Made by a program: the position numbers and the translations under genes. Shown here in pieces: positions 37,811-51,800 of a DNA stretch of 64,000 nt. This DNA is from Halictus rubicundus (Eukaryota; Arthropoda; Insecta; Hymenoptera; Halictidae): positions 124,001 through 188,000 of the forward strand of contig NW_027488774.1 of NCBI RefSeq assembly GCF_050948215.1. The letters run 5' to 3'. The notes beneath the pieces were generated by a model. The model saw nothing but the letters and a program-made list of their open reading frames with translations. It ran no database searches and was not told the origin of the DNA. The number at the start of each line of letters is the position of its first letter. Within the stretch, counting starts at the first letter, position 1.

Positions 37811-40800
37811 AGAGGATAGGATAGGATGGAGGATAGGATAGGATAGAGGAGAGGATAGGATAGAGGATAGGATAGGATATAGGATAGGATAGGAAAGAGG
37901 ATAGGATAGAATAGAGGATAGGATATTATAGAGGATAGGATAGGACAGAGGATAGGATAGGATAGAGGATAGGATAGGATAGAGGATAGGATAGGATAGG
38001 ATAGAGGATAGGATAGGATAGAGGATAGGATAGGATGGAGGATAGGATAGGATAGAGGAGAGGATAGGATAGAGGATAGGATAGGATAGAGGATAGGATA
38101 GGATAGAGGATAGGATATTATAGAGGATAGGATAGGATAGAGGATAGGATAGGATAGAGGATTGGAGTGTATAGAGGATAGGATATAGGATTGGATAGGA
38201 TAGAGGATAGGATAGGATAGAGGATAGGATAGGATTGAGGATAGGATAGGATAGAGGATAGGATAGAGGATAGGATAGAAGATAGGATAGGGGATAGGAT
38301 AGAGGATTGGATAGGATAGAGGATAGGATATGATAGAGGATAGGATAGGCTAGAGGATAGGATAGGATAGCGGATAGGATAATATATAGGATTGGATAGG
38401 ATGGAGGATAGGATAGGATAGAGGATAGGATTTGATAGAGGATTGGATAGGATAGAGGATAGGATAGGATAGGATAGAGGATAGGATAGTGGATAGGATA
38501 GGATAGGATAGAGGATAGGATAGGATAGAGGATAGGATAGGATAGAGGATAGGATATTATAGAGGATAGGATAGGATAGAGGATAGGATAGGATAGAGGA
38601 TAGGATAGGATAGAGGATAGGATAGGATAGAGGATAGGATAGGATAGAGGATTGGAGTGTATAGAGGATAGGATATAGGATTGGATAGGATAGAGAATAG
38701 GATACGATAGTGGATAGGAGAGAGGATAGGATAGGATAGAGGATTGGAGTGTATAGAGGATAGGATAGAGGATAGGATAGGATAGAGGATAGGATAGGAT
38801 GGAGGATAGGATAGGATAGAGGAGAGGATAGGATAGAGGATAGGATAGGATAGAGGATAGGATAGGATAGGATAGGATAGAGGATAGGATAGGATAGAGG
38901 ATAGGATAGGATGGAGGATAGGATAGGATAGAGGAGAGGATAGGATAGAGGATAGGATAGGATAGAGGATAGGATAGGATAGAGGATAGGATAGGATAGA
39001 GGATAGGATAGGATGGAGGATAGGATTGGATAGAGGATAGGATAGGATAGAGGATAGGATAGGATATGATAGAGGATAGGATAGGATAGAGGATAGGATA
39101 GGATAGAGGATAGGATAGGATAGAGGATAGGATATTATAGAGGATAGGATAGGATAGAGGATAGGATAGGATAGAGGATAGGATAGGATAGAGGATAGGA
39201 TAGGATAGAGGATTGGAGTGTATAGAGGATAGGATATAGGATTGGATAGGATAGAGGATAGGATACGATAGTGGATAGGAGAGAGGATAGGATAGGATAG
39301 AGGATAGGATAGGATAGAGGATAGGATAGGATAGAGGATAGGATAGGATAGAGGATAGGATATTATAGAGGATAGGATAGGATAGAGGATAGGATAGGAT
39401 AGAGGATAGGATAGGATAGAGGATAGGATAGGATAGAGGATTGGAGTGTATAGAGGATAGGATATAGGATTGGATAGGATAGAGGATAGGATACGATAGT
39501 GGATAGGAGAGAGGATAGGATAGGATAGATGATTGGAGTGTATAGAGGATAGGATAGAGGATAGGATAGGATGGAGGATAGGATAGGATAGTGGAGAGGA
39601 TAGGATAGAGGATAGGGTAGGATATAGGATAGGATAGGAAAGAGGATAGGATAGAATAGAGGATAGGATATTATAGAGGATAGGATAGGACAGAGGATAG
39701 GATAGGATAGAGGATAGGATAGGATAGAGGATAGGATAGGATAGGATAGAGGATAGGATAGGATAGAGGATAGGATAGGATGGAGGATAGGATAGGATAG
39801 AGGAGAGGATAGGATAGAGGATAGGATAGGATAGAGGATAGGATAGGATAGAGGATAGGATAGGATAGAGGATAGGATAGGATAGAGGATAGGATTGGAT
39901 AGAGGATAGGATAGGATAGAGGATAGGATAGGATAGAGGATAGGATAGGATAGGATAGAGGATAGGATAGGATAGAGGATAGGATAGGATAAAGGATAGG
40001 ATAGGATAGAGGATAGGATAGGATAGAGGATAGGATAGGATAGAGGATAGGATATTATAGAGGATAGGATAGGATAGAGGATGTGATAGGATAGAGGATA
40101 GGATAGGATAGAGGATAGGATAGGATAGAGGATTGGAGTGTATAGAGGATAGGATAGGATAGGATAGGATAGAGGATAGGATAGGATAGAGGATAGGATA
40201 GGATAGAGGATAGGATAGGATAGAGGATAGGATAGGATAGAGGATAGGATAGGATAGAGGATAGGATATTATAGAGGATAGGATAGGATAGAGGATAGGA
40301 TAGGATAGAGGATAGGATAGGATAGAGGATTGGAGTGTATAGAGGATAGGATATAGGATAGGATAGGATAGAGGATAGGATAGGATAGAGGATAGGATAG
40401 GATAGAGGATAGGATAGGATAGAGGATAGGATAGGATAGAGGATAGGATAGGATAGAGGATAGGATTGGATAGAAGATAGGATAGGATAGAGGATAGGAT
40501 AGGATAGAGGATAGGATAGGATAGGATAGAGGATAGGATAGGGTAGAGGATAGGATAGGATAGGATAGAGGATAGGATAGGATAGAGGATAGGATATTAT
40601 AGAGGATAGGATAGGATAGAGGATAGGATAGGATAGAGGATAGGATAGGATAGAGGATAGGATAGGATAGAGGATAGGATAGAGAATGGGAAAGGATAGA
40701 GGATAGGATAGGATAGAGGATAGGGTAGAGGATAGAATAGAGGATAGGATAGGGGAATGGATAGGATAGTTGATACGATAGGATAGAGAATAGGATAGGA

Positions 40801-42834
40801 TAGAGGATAGGATAGGATGGAGGATAGGATAGGATAGAGGAGAGGATAGGATAGAGGATAGGATAGGATATAGGATAGGATAGGAAAGAGGATAGGATAG
40901 AATAGAGGATAGGATATTATAGAGGATAGGATAGGACAGAGGATAGGATAGGATAGAGGATAGGATAGGATAGAGGATAGGATAGGATAGAGGATAGGAT
41001 ATTATAGAGGATAGGATAGGATAGAGGATAGGATAGGATAGAGGATAGGATAGGATAGAGGATAGGATAGGATAGAGGATAGGATAGGATAGAGGATAGG
41101 ATAGGATTGAGGATAGGATAGGATAGAGGATAGGATAGAGGATAGGATAGAGGATAGGATAGAGGATAGGATAGGATAGAGGATAGGATAGAGGATAGGA
41201 TAGAGGATAGGATAGAGGATAGGATAGGGGATAGGATAGAGGATAGGATAGAGGATAGGATAGGGGATAGGATAGAGGACTGGATAGGATAGAGGATAGG
41301 ATATGATAGAGGATAGGATAGGATAGAGGATAGGATAGGATTGCGGATAGGATAGGATATAGGATTGGATAGGATGGAGGATAGGATAGGATAGAGGATA
41401 GGATAGGATAGAGGATTGGATAGGATAGAGGATAGGATAGGATAGGATAGAGGATAGGATATTATAGAGGATAGGATAGGACAGAGGATAGGATAGGATA
41501 GATGATAGGATAGGATAGAGGATAGGATAGGATAGAGGATAGGATAGGATAGAGGATAGGATAGGATAGAGGATAGGATAGGATAGAGGATAGGATTGGA
41601 TAGAGGATAGGATAGGATAGAGGATATAATAGGATAGAGGATAGGATAGGATAGGATAGAGGATAGGATAGGATAGGGGATAGGATAGAGGATAGGATAG
41701 GATAGAGGATTGGAGTGTATAGAGGATAGGATATAGGATTGGATAGGATAGAGGATAGGATACGATAGTGGATAGGAGAGAGGATAGGATAGGATAGAGG
41801 ATTGGAGTGTATAGAGGATAGGATAGAGGATAGGATAGGATAGAGGATAGGATAGGATGGAGGATAGGATAGGATAGAGGAGAGGATAGGATAGAGGATA
41901 GGATAGGATATAGGATAGGATAGGAAAGAGGATAGGATAGGAAAGAGGATAGGATAGAATAGAGGATAGGATATTATAGAGGATAGGAAAGGACAGAGGA
42001 TAGGATAGGATAGAGGATAGGATAGGATAGAGGATAGGATAGGATAGGATAGAGGATAGGATAGGATAGAGGATAGGATAGGATGGAGGATAGGATAGGA
42101 TAGAGGAGAGGATAGGATAGAGGATAGGATAGGATATCGGATAGAGGATAGGATAGGATAGAGGATAGGATAGGATGGAGGATAGGAGAGGATAGAGGAG
42201 AGGATAGGATAGAGGATAGGATAGGATAGAGGATAGGATAGGATAGAGGATAGGATAGGATAGAGGATAGGATAGGATAGAGGATAGGATAGGATAGAGG
42301 ATAGGATAGGATAGAGGATAGGATAGGATAGAGGATAGGATAGGATAGGATAGAGGATAGGATAGGATAGAGGATAGGATAGGATAGAGGATAGGATAGG
42401 ATAGATGATAGGATAGGATAGAGGATAGGATAGGATAGAGGATAGGATAGGATAGAGGATAGGATAGGATAGAGGATAGGATATTATAGAGGATAGGATA
42501 GGATAGAGGATGTGATAGGATAGAGGATAGGATAGGATAGAGGATAGGATAGGATAGAGGATTGGAGTGTATAGAGGATAGGATAGAGGATAGGATAGGA
42601 TAGAGGATAGGATAGGATAGAGGATAGGATAGGATAGAGGATAGGATAGGATAGAGGATAGGATAGGATAGAGGATAGGATAGGATAGAGGATAGGATAG
42701 GATAGAGGATAGGATAGGATAGAGGATAGGATAGGATAGAGGATAGGATATTATAGAGGATAGGATAGGATAGAGGATAGGATAGGATAGAGGATAGGAT
42801 AGGATAGAGGATTGGAGTGTATAGAGGATAGGAT

Positions 42835-44550
42835 ATAGGATAGGATAGGATAGAGGATAGGATAGGATAGAGGATAGGATAGGATAGAGGATAGGATAGG
42901 ATAGAGGATAGGATAGGATAGAGGATAGGATTGGATAGAGGATAGGATACGATAGAGGATAGGATAGGATAGAGGATAGGATAGGATAGGTTAGGATAGA
43001 GGATAGGATAGAATAGAGGATAGGATAGGATAGAGGACAGGATAGGAATGAGGATAGGATAGGATAGAGGATAGGATAAGATAGAGGATCGGATAGGATC
43101 GGATAGAATATAGAATAGGATAGAGGATAGGATAGGATAGAGGGTAGGATAGGATAGAGGATAGGACAGGATAGAGGATAGGATAGGATAGAGGATAGGA
43201 TAGGAATGAGGATAGGATAGGATAGAGGATAGGATAAGATAGAGGATCGGATAGGATCGGATAGAATATAGAATAGGATAGAGGATAGGATAGGATAGAG
43301 GATAGGATAGGATAGCGGATAGGATAGGATAGAGGATAGGATAGGATAGAGGATCGGATAGGATCGGATAGAATATAGAATAGGATAGAGGATAGGATAG
43401 GATACAGGATATGATAGGATAGAGGATAGGATAGGATAGAGGATAGGATAGGATAGAGGATTGGATAGGATAGAGGATAGGATAGGATAGGATAGAGGAT
43501 AGGATATTATAGAGGATAGGATAGGACAGAGGATAGGATAGGATAGAGGATAGGATAGGATAGAGGATAGGATAGGCTAGAGGATAGGATAGGATAGAGG
43601 ATAGGATAGGATAGAGGATAGGATAGGATAGAGGATAGGATTGGATAGAGGATAGGATAGGATAGAGGATAGGATAGGATAGAGGATAGGATAGGATAGG
43701 ATAGAGGAGAGGATAGGATAGAGGATAGGATAGGATAGAGGATAGGATAGGATAGAGGATAGGATAGGATAGAGGATAGGATAGGATAGAGGATAGGATA
43801 TTATAGAGGATAGGATAGGATATAGGATAGGATAGGATAGAGGATAGGATAGGATAGAGGATAGGATAGGATAGAGGATTGGAGTGTATAGAGGATAGGA
43901 TATAGGATTGGATAGGATAGAGGATAGGATACGATAGTGGATAGGAGGGAGGATAGGATAGGATAGAGGAGAGGATAGGATAGAGGATAGGATAGGATAT
44001 AGGATAGGATAGGAAAGAGGATAGGATAGAATAGAGGATAGGATATTATAGAGGATAGGATAGGACAGAGGATAGGATAGGATAGAGGATAGGATAGGAT
44101 AGAGGATAGGATAGGATAGGATAGAGGATAGGATAGGATAGAGGATAGGATAGGATGGAGGATAGGATAGGATAGAGGAGAGGATAGGATAGAGGATAGG
44201 ATAGGATATAGGATAGGATAGGATAGAGGATAGGATATTATAGAGGATAGGATAGGATAGAGGATAGGATAGGATAGGATAGAGGATATGATAGGATAGA
44301 GGATAGGATAGGATAGAGGATAGGATAGGATAGAGGATAGGATAGGATAGAGGATAGGATTGGATAGAGGATAGGATAGAATAGAGGATAGGATAGGATA
44401 GAGTATAGGATAGGATAGGATAGGATAGGATAGAGGATAGGATAGCATAGAGGATAGGATAGGATAGAGGATAGGATAGGATAGCGGATAGGATAGGATA
44501 TAGGATTGGATAGGATGGAGGATCGGATAGGTTAGAGGATAGGATAGGAT
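42835..44550. repeat. Tandem duplication of 1,716-bp unit, copy 1
   Basis: Landmarks recur exactly 1,716 bp later in the adjoining copy: GGATTGGATAGAGG (42,931/44,647), GGTTAGG (42,991/44,707), GAGGACAGGATAGGAATG (43,033/44,749) and the ATTATAG unit (43,801/45,517). The 215-codon minus-strand frames at 43,801-44,448 and 45,517-46,164 give identical periodic peptides. I noticed a single-base difference near 44,219/45,935 (ATATAGG against ATAGAGG). The two copies abut directly. Confidence 0.9.
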
Positions 44551-46266
44551 ATAGGATAGGATAGGATAGAGGATAGGATAGGATAGAGGATAGGATAGGA
44601 TAGAGGATAGGATAGGATAGAGGATAGGATAGGATAGAGGATAGGATTGGATAGAGGATAGGATACGATAGAGGATAGGATAGGATAGAGGATAGGATAG
44701 GATAGGTTAGGATAGAGGATAGGATAGAATAGAGGATAGGATAGGATAGAGGACAGGATAGGAATGAGGATAGGATAGGATAGAGGATAGGATAAGATAG
44801 AGGATCGGATAGGATCGGATAGAATATAGAATAGGATAGAGGATAGGATAGGATAGAGGGTAGGATAGGATAGAGGATAGGACAGGATAGAGGATAGGAT
44901 AGGATAGAGGATAGGATAGGAATGAGGATAGGATAGGATAGAGGATAGGATAAGATAGAGGATCGGATAGGATCGGATAGAATATAGAATAGGATAGAGG
45001 ATAGGATAGGATAGAGGATAGGATAGGATAGCGGATAGGATAGGATAGAGGATAGGATAGGATAGAGGATCGGATAGGATCGGATAGAATATAGAATAGG
45101 ATAGAGGATAGGATAGGATACAGGATATGATAGGATAGAGGATAGGATAGGATAGAGGATAGGATAGGATAGAGGATTGGATAGGATAGAGGATAGGATA
45201 GGATAGGATAGAGGATAGGATATTATAGAGGATAGGATAGGACAGAGGATAGGATAGGATAGAGGATAGGATAGGATAGAGGATAGGATAGGCTAGAGGA
45301 TAGGATAGGATAGAGGATAGGATAGGATAGAGGATAGGATAGGATAGAGGATAGGATTGGATAGAGGATAGGATAGGATAGAGGATAGGATAGGATAGAG
45401 GATAGGATAGGATAGGATAGAGGATAGGATAGGATAGAGGATAGGATAGGATAGAGGATAGGATAGGATAGAGGATAGGATAGGATAGAGGATAGGATAG
45501 GATAGAGGATAGGATATTATAGAGGATAGGATAGGATATAGGATAGGATAGGATAGAGGATAGGATAGGATAGAGGATAGGATAGGATAGAGGATTGGAG
45601 TGTATAGAGGATAGGATATAGGATTGGATAGGATAGAGGATAGGATACGATAGTGGATAGGAGGGAGGATAGGATAGGATAGAGGAGAGGATAGGATAGA
45701 GGATAGGATAGGATATAGGATAGGATAGGAAAGAGGATAGGATAGAATAGAGGATAGGATATTATAGAGGATAGGATAGGACAGAGGATAGGATAGGATA
45801 GAGGATAGGATAGGATAGAGGATAGGATAGGATAGGATAGAGGATAGGATAGGATAGAGGATAGGATAGGATGGAGGATAGGATAGGATAGAGGAGAGGA
45901 TAGGATAGAGGATAGGATAGGATAGAGGATAGGATAGGATAGAGGATAGGATATTATAGAGGATAGGATAGGATAGAGGATAGGATAGGATAGGATAGAG
46001 GATATGATAGGATAGAGGATAGGATAGGATAGAGGATAGGATAGGATAGAGGATAGGATAGGATAGAGGATAGGATTGGATAGAGGATAGGATAGAATAG
46101 AGGATAGGATAGGATAGAGTATAGGATAGGATAGGATAGGATAGGATAGAGGATAGGATAGCATAGAGGATAGGATAGGATAGAGGATAGGATAGGATAG
46201 CGGATAGGATAGGATATAGGATTGGATAGGATGGAGGATCGGATAGGTTAGAGGATAGGATAGGAT
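44551..46266. repeat. Tandem duplication of 1,716-bp unit, copy 2
   Basis: This copy directly follows copy 1. Near-identity across ~1.7 kb of an otherwise variable array points to a very recent unequal exchange or, alternatively, an assembly duplication. Confidence 0.9.
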
Positions 46267-46534
46267 AGAGGATAGGATAGGATAGAGGATAGGATAGGAT
46301 AGGATAGAGGATAGGATAGGATCGGATAGAATATAGAATAGGATAGAGGATAGGATAGGATAGAGGATAGGATAGGATAGCGGATAGGATAGGATAGAGG
46401 ATAGGATAGGATAGAGGATCGGATAGGATCGGATAGAATATAGAATAGGATAGAGGATAGGATAGGATACAGGATATGATAGGATAGAGGATAGGATAGG
46501 ATAGAGGATAGGATAGGATAGAGGATTGGATAGG

Positions 46535-47715
46535 ATAGAGGATAGGATAGGACAGAGGATAGGATAAGATAGAGGATAGGATAGGATATAGGATAGGATA
46601 GGAAAGAGGATAGGATAGAATAGAGGATAGGATATTATAGAGGATAGGATAGGATAGAGGATAGGATAGGATAGGATAGAGGATAGGATAGGATAGAGGA
46701 TAGGATAGGATAGAGGATAGGATAGGAATGAGGATAGGATAGGATAGAGGATAGGATAAGATAGAGGATCGGATAGGATCGGATAGAATATAGAATAGGA
46801 TAGAGGATAGGATAGGATAGAGGGTAGGATAGGATAGAGGATAGGACAGGATAGAGGATAGGATAGGATAGAGGATAGGATAGGAATGAGGATAGGATAG
46901 GATAGAGGATAGGATAAGATAGAGGATCGGATAGGATCGGAAAGAATATAGAATAGGATAGAGGATAGGATAGGATAGAGGATAGGATAGGATAGCGGAT
47001 AGGATAGGATAGAGGATAGGATAGGATAGGATAGAGGATAGGATAGGATAGAGGATAGGATAGGATAGAGGATAGGATAGGATAGAGGATAGGATAGGAT
47101 AGAGGATAGGATAGGATAGAGGATAGGATATTATAGAGGATAGGATAGGATAGAGGATAGGATAGGATAGAGGATAGGATAGGATAGAGGATAGGAGTGT
47201 ATAGAGGATAGGATATAGGATTGGATAGGATAGAGGATAGGATACGATAGTGGATAGGAGAGAGGATAGGATAGGATAGAGGAGATGATAGGATAGAGGA
47301 TAGGATAGGATAGAGGATAGGATAGGATAGAGGATAAGATATTATAGAGGATAGGATAGGATAGAGGATAGGATAGGATAGAGGATAGGATAGGATAGAG
47401 GATATGATAGGATAGAGGATAGGATAGGATAGAGGATAGGATAGGATAGAGGATAGGATAGGATAGAGGATAGGATTGGATAGAGGATAGGATAGAATAG
47501 AGGATAGGATAGGATAGAGGATTGGAGTGTATAGAGGATAGGATATAGGATTGGATAGGATAGAGGATAGGATAGGATAGAGGATAGGATAGGATAGAGG
47601 ATAGGATAGGATAGAGGATAGGATAGGATAGAGGATAGGATAGGATAGAGGATAGGATAGGATAGAGGATAGGATTGGATAGAGGATAGGATAGGATAGA
47701 GGATAGGATAGGATA
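46535..47715. repeat. Tandem duplication of ~1,195-bp unit, copy 1
   Basis: Landmarks recur at +1,195: GACAGAGG (46,551/47,746), AAGATAGAGG (46,566/47,761), GGAATGAGG (46,735/47,930) and the rare GGAAAGAATATAG (~46,939/48,134). After ~47,000 the offset becomes 1,178 (GGAGTGT 47,194/48,372; TTGGAGTGT 47,522/48,700), that is, exactly one 17-mer fewer. Confidence 0.85.
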
Positions 47716-47729
47716 GAGGATATGATATT

Positions 47730-48895
47730 ATAGAGGATAGGATAGGACAGAGGATAGGATAAGATAGAGGATAGGATAGGATATAGGATAGGATAGGAAA
47801 GAGGATAGGATAGAATAGAGGATAGGATATTATAGAGGATAGGATAGGATAGAGGATAGGATAGGATAGGATAGAGGATAGGATAGGATAGAGGATAGGA
47901 TAGGATAGAGGATAGGATAGGAATGAGGATAGGATAGGATAGAGGATAGGATAAGATAGAGGATCGGATAGGATCGGATAGAATATAGAATAGGATAGAG
48001 GATAGGATAGGATAGAGGGTAGGATAGGATAGAGGATAGGACAGGATAGAGGATAGGATAGGATAGAGGATAGGATAGGAATGAGGATAGGATAGGATAG
48101 AGGATAGGATAAGATAGAGGATCGGATAGGATCGGAAAGAATATAGAATAGGATAGAGGATAGGATAGGATAGAGGATAGGATAGGATAGCGGATAGGAT
48201 AGGATAGAGGATAGGATAGGATAGGATAGAGGATAGGATAGGATAGAGGATAGGATAGGATAGAGGATAGGATAGGATAGAGGATAGGATAGGATAGAGG
48301 ATAGGATAGGATAGAGGATAGGATATTATAGAGGATAGGATAGGATAGAGGATAGGATAGGATAGAGGATAGGAGTGTATAGAGGATAGGATATAGGATT
48401 GGATAGGATAGAGGATAGGATACGATAGTGGATAGGAGAGAGGATAGGATAGGATAGAGGAGAGGATAGGATAGAGGATAGGATAGGATAGAGGATAGGA
48501 TAGGATAGAGGATAAGATATTATAGAGGATAGGATAGGATAGAGGATAGGATAGGATAGAGGATAGGATAGGATAGAGGATATGATAGGATAGAGGATAG
48601 GATAGGATAGAGGATAGGATAGGATAGAGGATAGGATAGGATAGAGGATAGGATTGGATAGAGGATAGGATAGAATAGAGGATAGGATAGGATAGAGGAT
48701 TGGAGTGTATAGAGGATAGGATATAGGATTGGATAGGATAGAGGATAGGATAGGATAGAGGATAGGATAGGATAGAGGATAGGATAGGATAGAGGATAGG
48801 ATAGGATAGAGGATAGGATAGGATAGAGGATAGGATAGGATAGAGGATAGGATTGGATAGAGGATAGGATAGGATAGAGGATAGGATAGGATAGA
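47730..48895. repeat. Tandem duplication of ~1,195-bp unit, copy 2
   Basis: This is the partner of 46,535-47,715, lacking one 17-bp unit. The shared GGAAAGAATATAG variant, which I see only in this pair, supports direct duplication. Confidence 0.85.
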
Positions 48896-51800
48896 GGATA
48901 GGATATTATAGAGGATAGGATAGGATAGAGGATAGGATAGGATAGAGGATAGGATATTATAGAGGATAGGATAGGATAGAGGATAGGATAGGATAGAGGA
49001 TAGGATAGGATAGAGGATTGGAGTGTATAGAGGATAGGATATAGGATTGGATAGGATAGAGGATAGGATAGGATAGAGGATAGGATAGGATAGAGGATAG
49101 GATATTATAGAGGATAGGATAGGATAGAGGATAGGATAGGATAGAGGATAGGATATTATAGAGGATAGGATAGGATAGAGGATAGGATAGGATAGAGGAT
49201 AGGATAGGATAGAGGATATGATAGGATAGAGGATAGGATAGGATAGAGGATAGGATAGGATAGCGGATAGGATAGGGTAGAGTATAGAATAGGATAGAGG
49301 ATAGGATAGGATAGAGGATAGGATAGGAATGAGGATAGGATAGGATAGAGGATAGGATAAGATAGAGGATCGGATAGGATCGGATAGAATATAGAATAGG
49401 ATAGAGGATAGGATAGGATAGAGGGTAGGATAGGATAGAGGATATGACAGGATAGAGGATAGGATAGGATAGAGGATAGGATAGGAATGAGGATAGGATA
49501 GGATAGAGGATAGGATAAGATAGAGGATCGGATAGGATCGGATAGAATATAGAATAGGATAGAGGATAGGATAGGATAGAGGATAGGATAGGATAGCGGA
49601 TAGGATAGGATATAGGATTGGATAGGATGGAGGATAGGATAGGTTAGAGGACAGGATAGGATAGAGGATAGGATAGGATAGAGGATAGGATAGGGCAGGA
49701 TAGGATAGAGGATAGGATAGGATACAGGATAGGATAGGATAGAGGATAGGATAGGGCAGGATAGGATAGAGGATAGGATAGGATACAGGATAGGATAGGA
49801 TAGAGGATAGGATAGGATAGAGGGTAGGATAGGATAGAGGATATGATAGGATAGAGGATAGGATAGGATAGAGGATAGGATAGGATAGAGGATAGGATAC
49901 GATAGAGGATAGGATATTATAGAGGATAGGATAGGATAGAGGATTGGATTGGATAGAGGATAGGATATAGGATTGGATAGGATAGAGGATAGGATACGAT
50001 AGTGGATAGGATAGATGATAGGATAGGATAGAGGATAGGATAGGATAGAGGATAGGATAGGATTGAGGATAGGATAGAATAGAGGATAGTATAGGATAGA
50101 GGATAGGATAGGATAGAGGATAGTATAGGATAGTGGATAGGATAGCATAGAGGATAGGATAGGGGATTGTATAGGATAGAGTATAGGATACGATAGAGGA
50201 TAGGATCGGATAGAGGATAGGATAGGGGATTGGATAGGATAGACAATAGGAGACGATAAAGGATAGGATAGGGGATTGTATAGGATAGAGGATAGGAGAC
50301 GATAGAGGATAGGATAGGGGATTGTATAGGCTAGAGGACAGGAGACGATAGAGGATAGGATAGGATAGAGGATAGGATAGGATAGCGGATAGGATAGGGT
50401 AGAGTATAGAATAGGATAGAGGATAGGATAGGATAGAGGATAGGATAGGAATGAGGATAGGATAGGATAGAGGATAGGATAAGATAGAAAATCGGATAGG
50501 ATCGGATAGAATATAGAATAGGATAGAGGATAGGATAGGATAGAGGGTAGGATAGGATAGAGGATAGGATAGTGGATTGTATAGGCTAGAGGACAGGAGA
50601 CGAAAGAGGGTAGGATATTATAGAGGATAGGATAGGATAGAGGATAGGATAGGATAGAGGATAGGATAGGATAGAGGATAGGATAGGATAGAGGATTGGA
50701 TTGGATAGAGGATAGGATAGGATAGAGGATAGGATAGAGAATGGGAAAGGATAGAGGATAGGATAGGATAGAGGATAGGATACGATAGTGGATAGGATAG
50801 ATGATAGGATAGGATAGAAGATAGGATAGGATAGAGGATAGGATAGGATTGAGGATAGGATATGATAGAGGAAAGGATAGCATAGAGGATAGGATAGGGG
50901 ATTGTATAGGCTAGAGGGCAGGAGACGATAGAGGATAGGATAGGATAGAGGATAGGATAGGGTAGGATAGGATAGAGGATAGGATAGGATAGAGGATAGG
51001 ATAGGATAGAGGATAGGATAGGATAGAGGATAGGATAGGATAGAGGATAGGATAGGATAGAGGATAGGATAGGATAGAGGATAGGATAGGATAGAGGATA
51101 GGATAGGATAGAGGATAGGATAGGATAGAGGATAGGATAGTGGATTGTATAGGATAGAGGACAGAAGACGATAGAGGATAGGATAGGATAGAGGATAGGA
51201 TAGGGTAGAGGATAGGATAGGATAGAGGATAGGATAGGATAGTTGTTAGGTTGGATAGAGTATAGAATAGGATAGAGGACAGGATAGGATAGAGGATAGG
51301 ATAGGATTGAGGATAGGATAGGATAGAGGAAACGATAGGATAGAGGATAGAATAGGATAGAGGATAGGATAGGATTGAGGATAGGATAGGATAGAGGATA
51401 GGATATTATAGAGGATAGGATAGGATAGAGGATAGGATATTATAGAGGATAGGATAGGATAGAGGATAGGATATTATAGAGGATAGGATAGGATAGAGGA
51501 TAGGATAGGATAGAGGATAGGATAGGATAGAGGATAGGCTATAGGATTGGATAGGATAGAGGATAGGATACGATAGTGGATAGGATAGATGATAGGATAG
51601 GATAGAAGATAGGATAGGATAGAGGATAGGATAGGATAGAGGATAGGATCGGATAGATGATAGGATAGGGGATTGGATATGATAGAGGATAGGATAGGAT
51701 AGAGGATCGGATAGGATACGATAGAGGATAGGATATTATAGAGGATAGGATAGGATAGAGGATAGGATATGATAGAGGATAGGATAGGATAGAGGATAGG

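Larger units (their letters stand above)
15281..49040. repeat. Central minisatellite array with TTGGAGTGT-marked units
   Basis: This is 34 kb of the 17-bp unit with frequent 22-bp and 12-bp units. A diagnostic unit, GGATTGGAGTGTATAGAGG (or GTGTACAG / GTGTCTAG forms), appears dozens of times from 15,736 to 49,020 and not outside. It is usually followed by GGATATAGGATTGG and often by GGATACGATAGTGG. Other recurring markers are GGATCGGATAGGATCGG with GAATATAGAATAGG, GGTTAGGATTTGATAG and GGATAGCGGATAGG. They recur in fixed order, showing higher-order blocks of about 0.7-1.6 kb and duplications of several kb. All long minus-strand frames here are repeat artefacts. No gene is seen. Confidence 0.97.
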
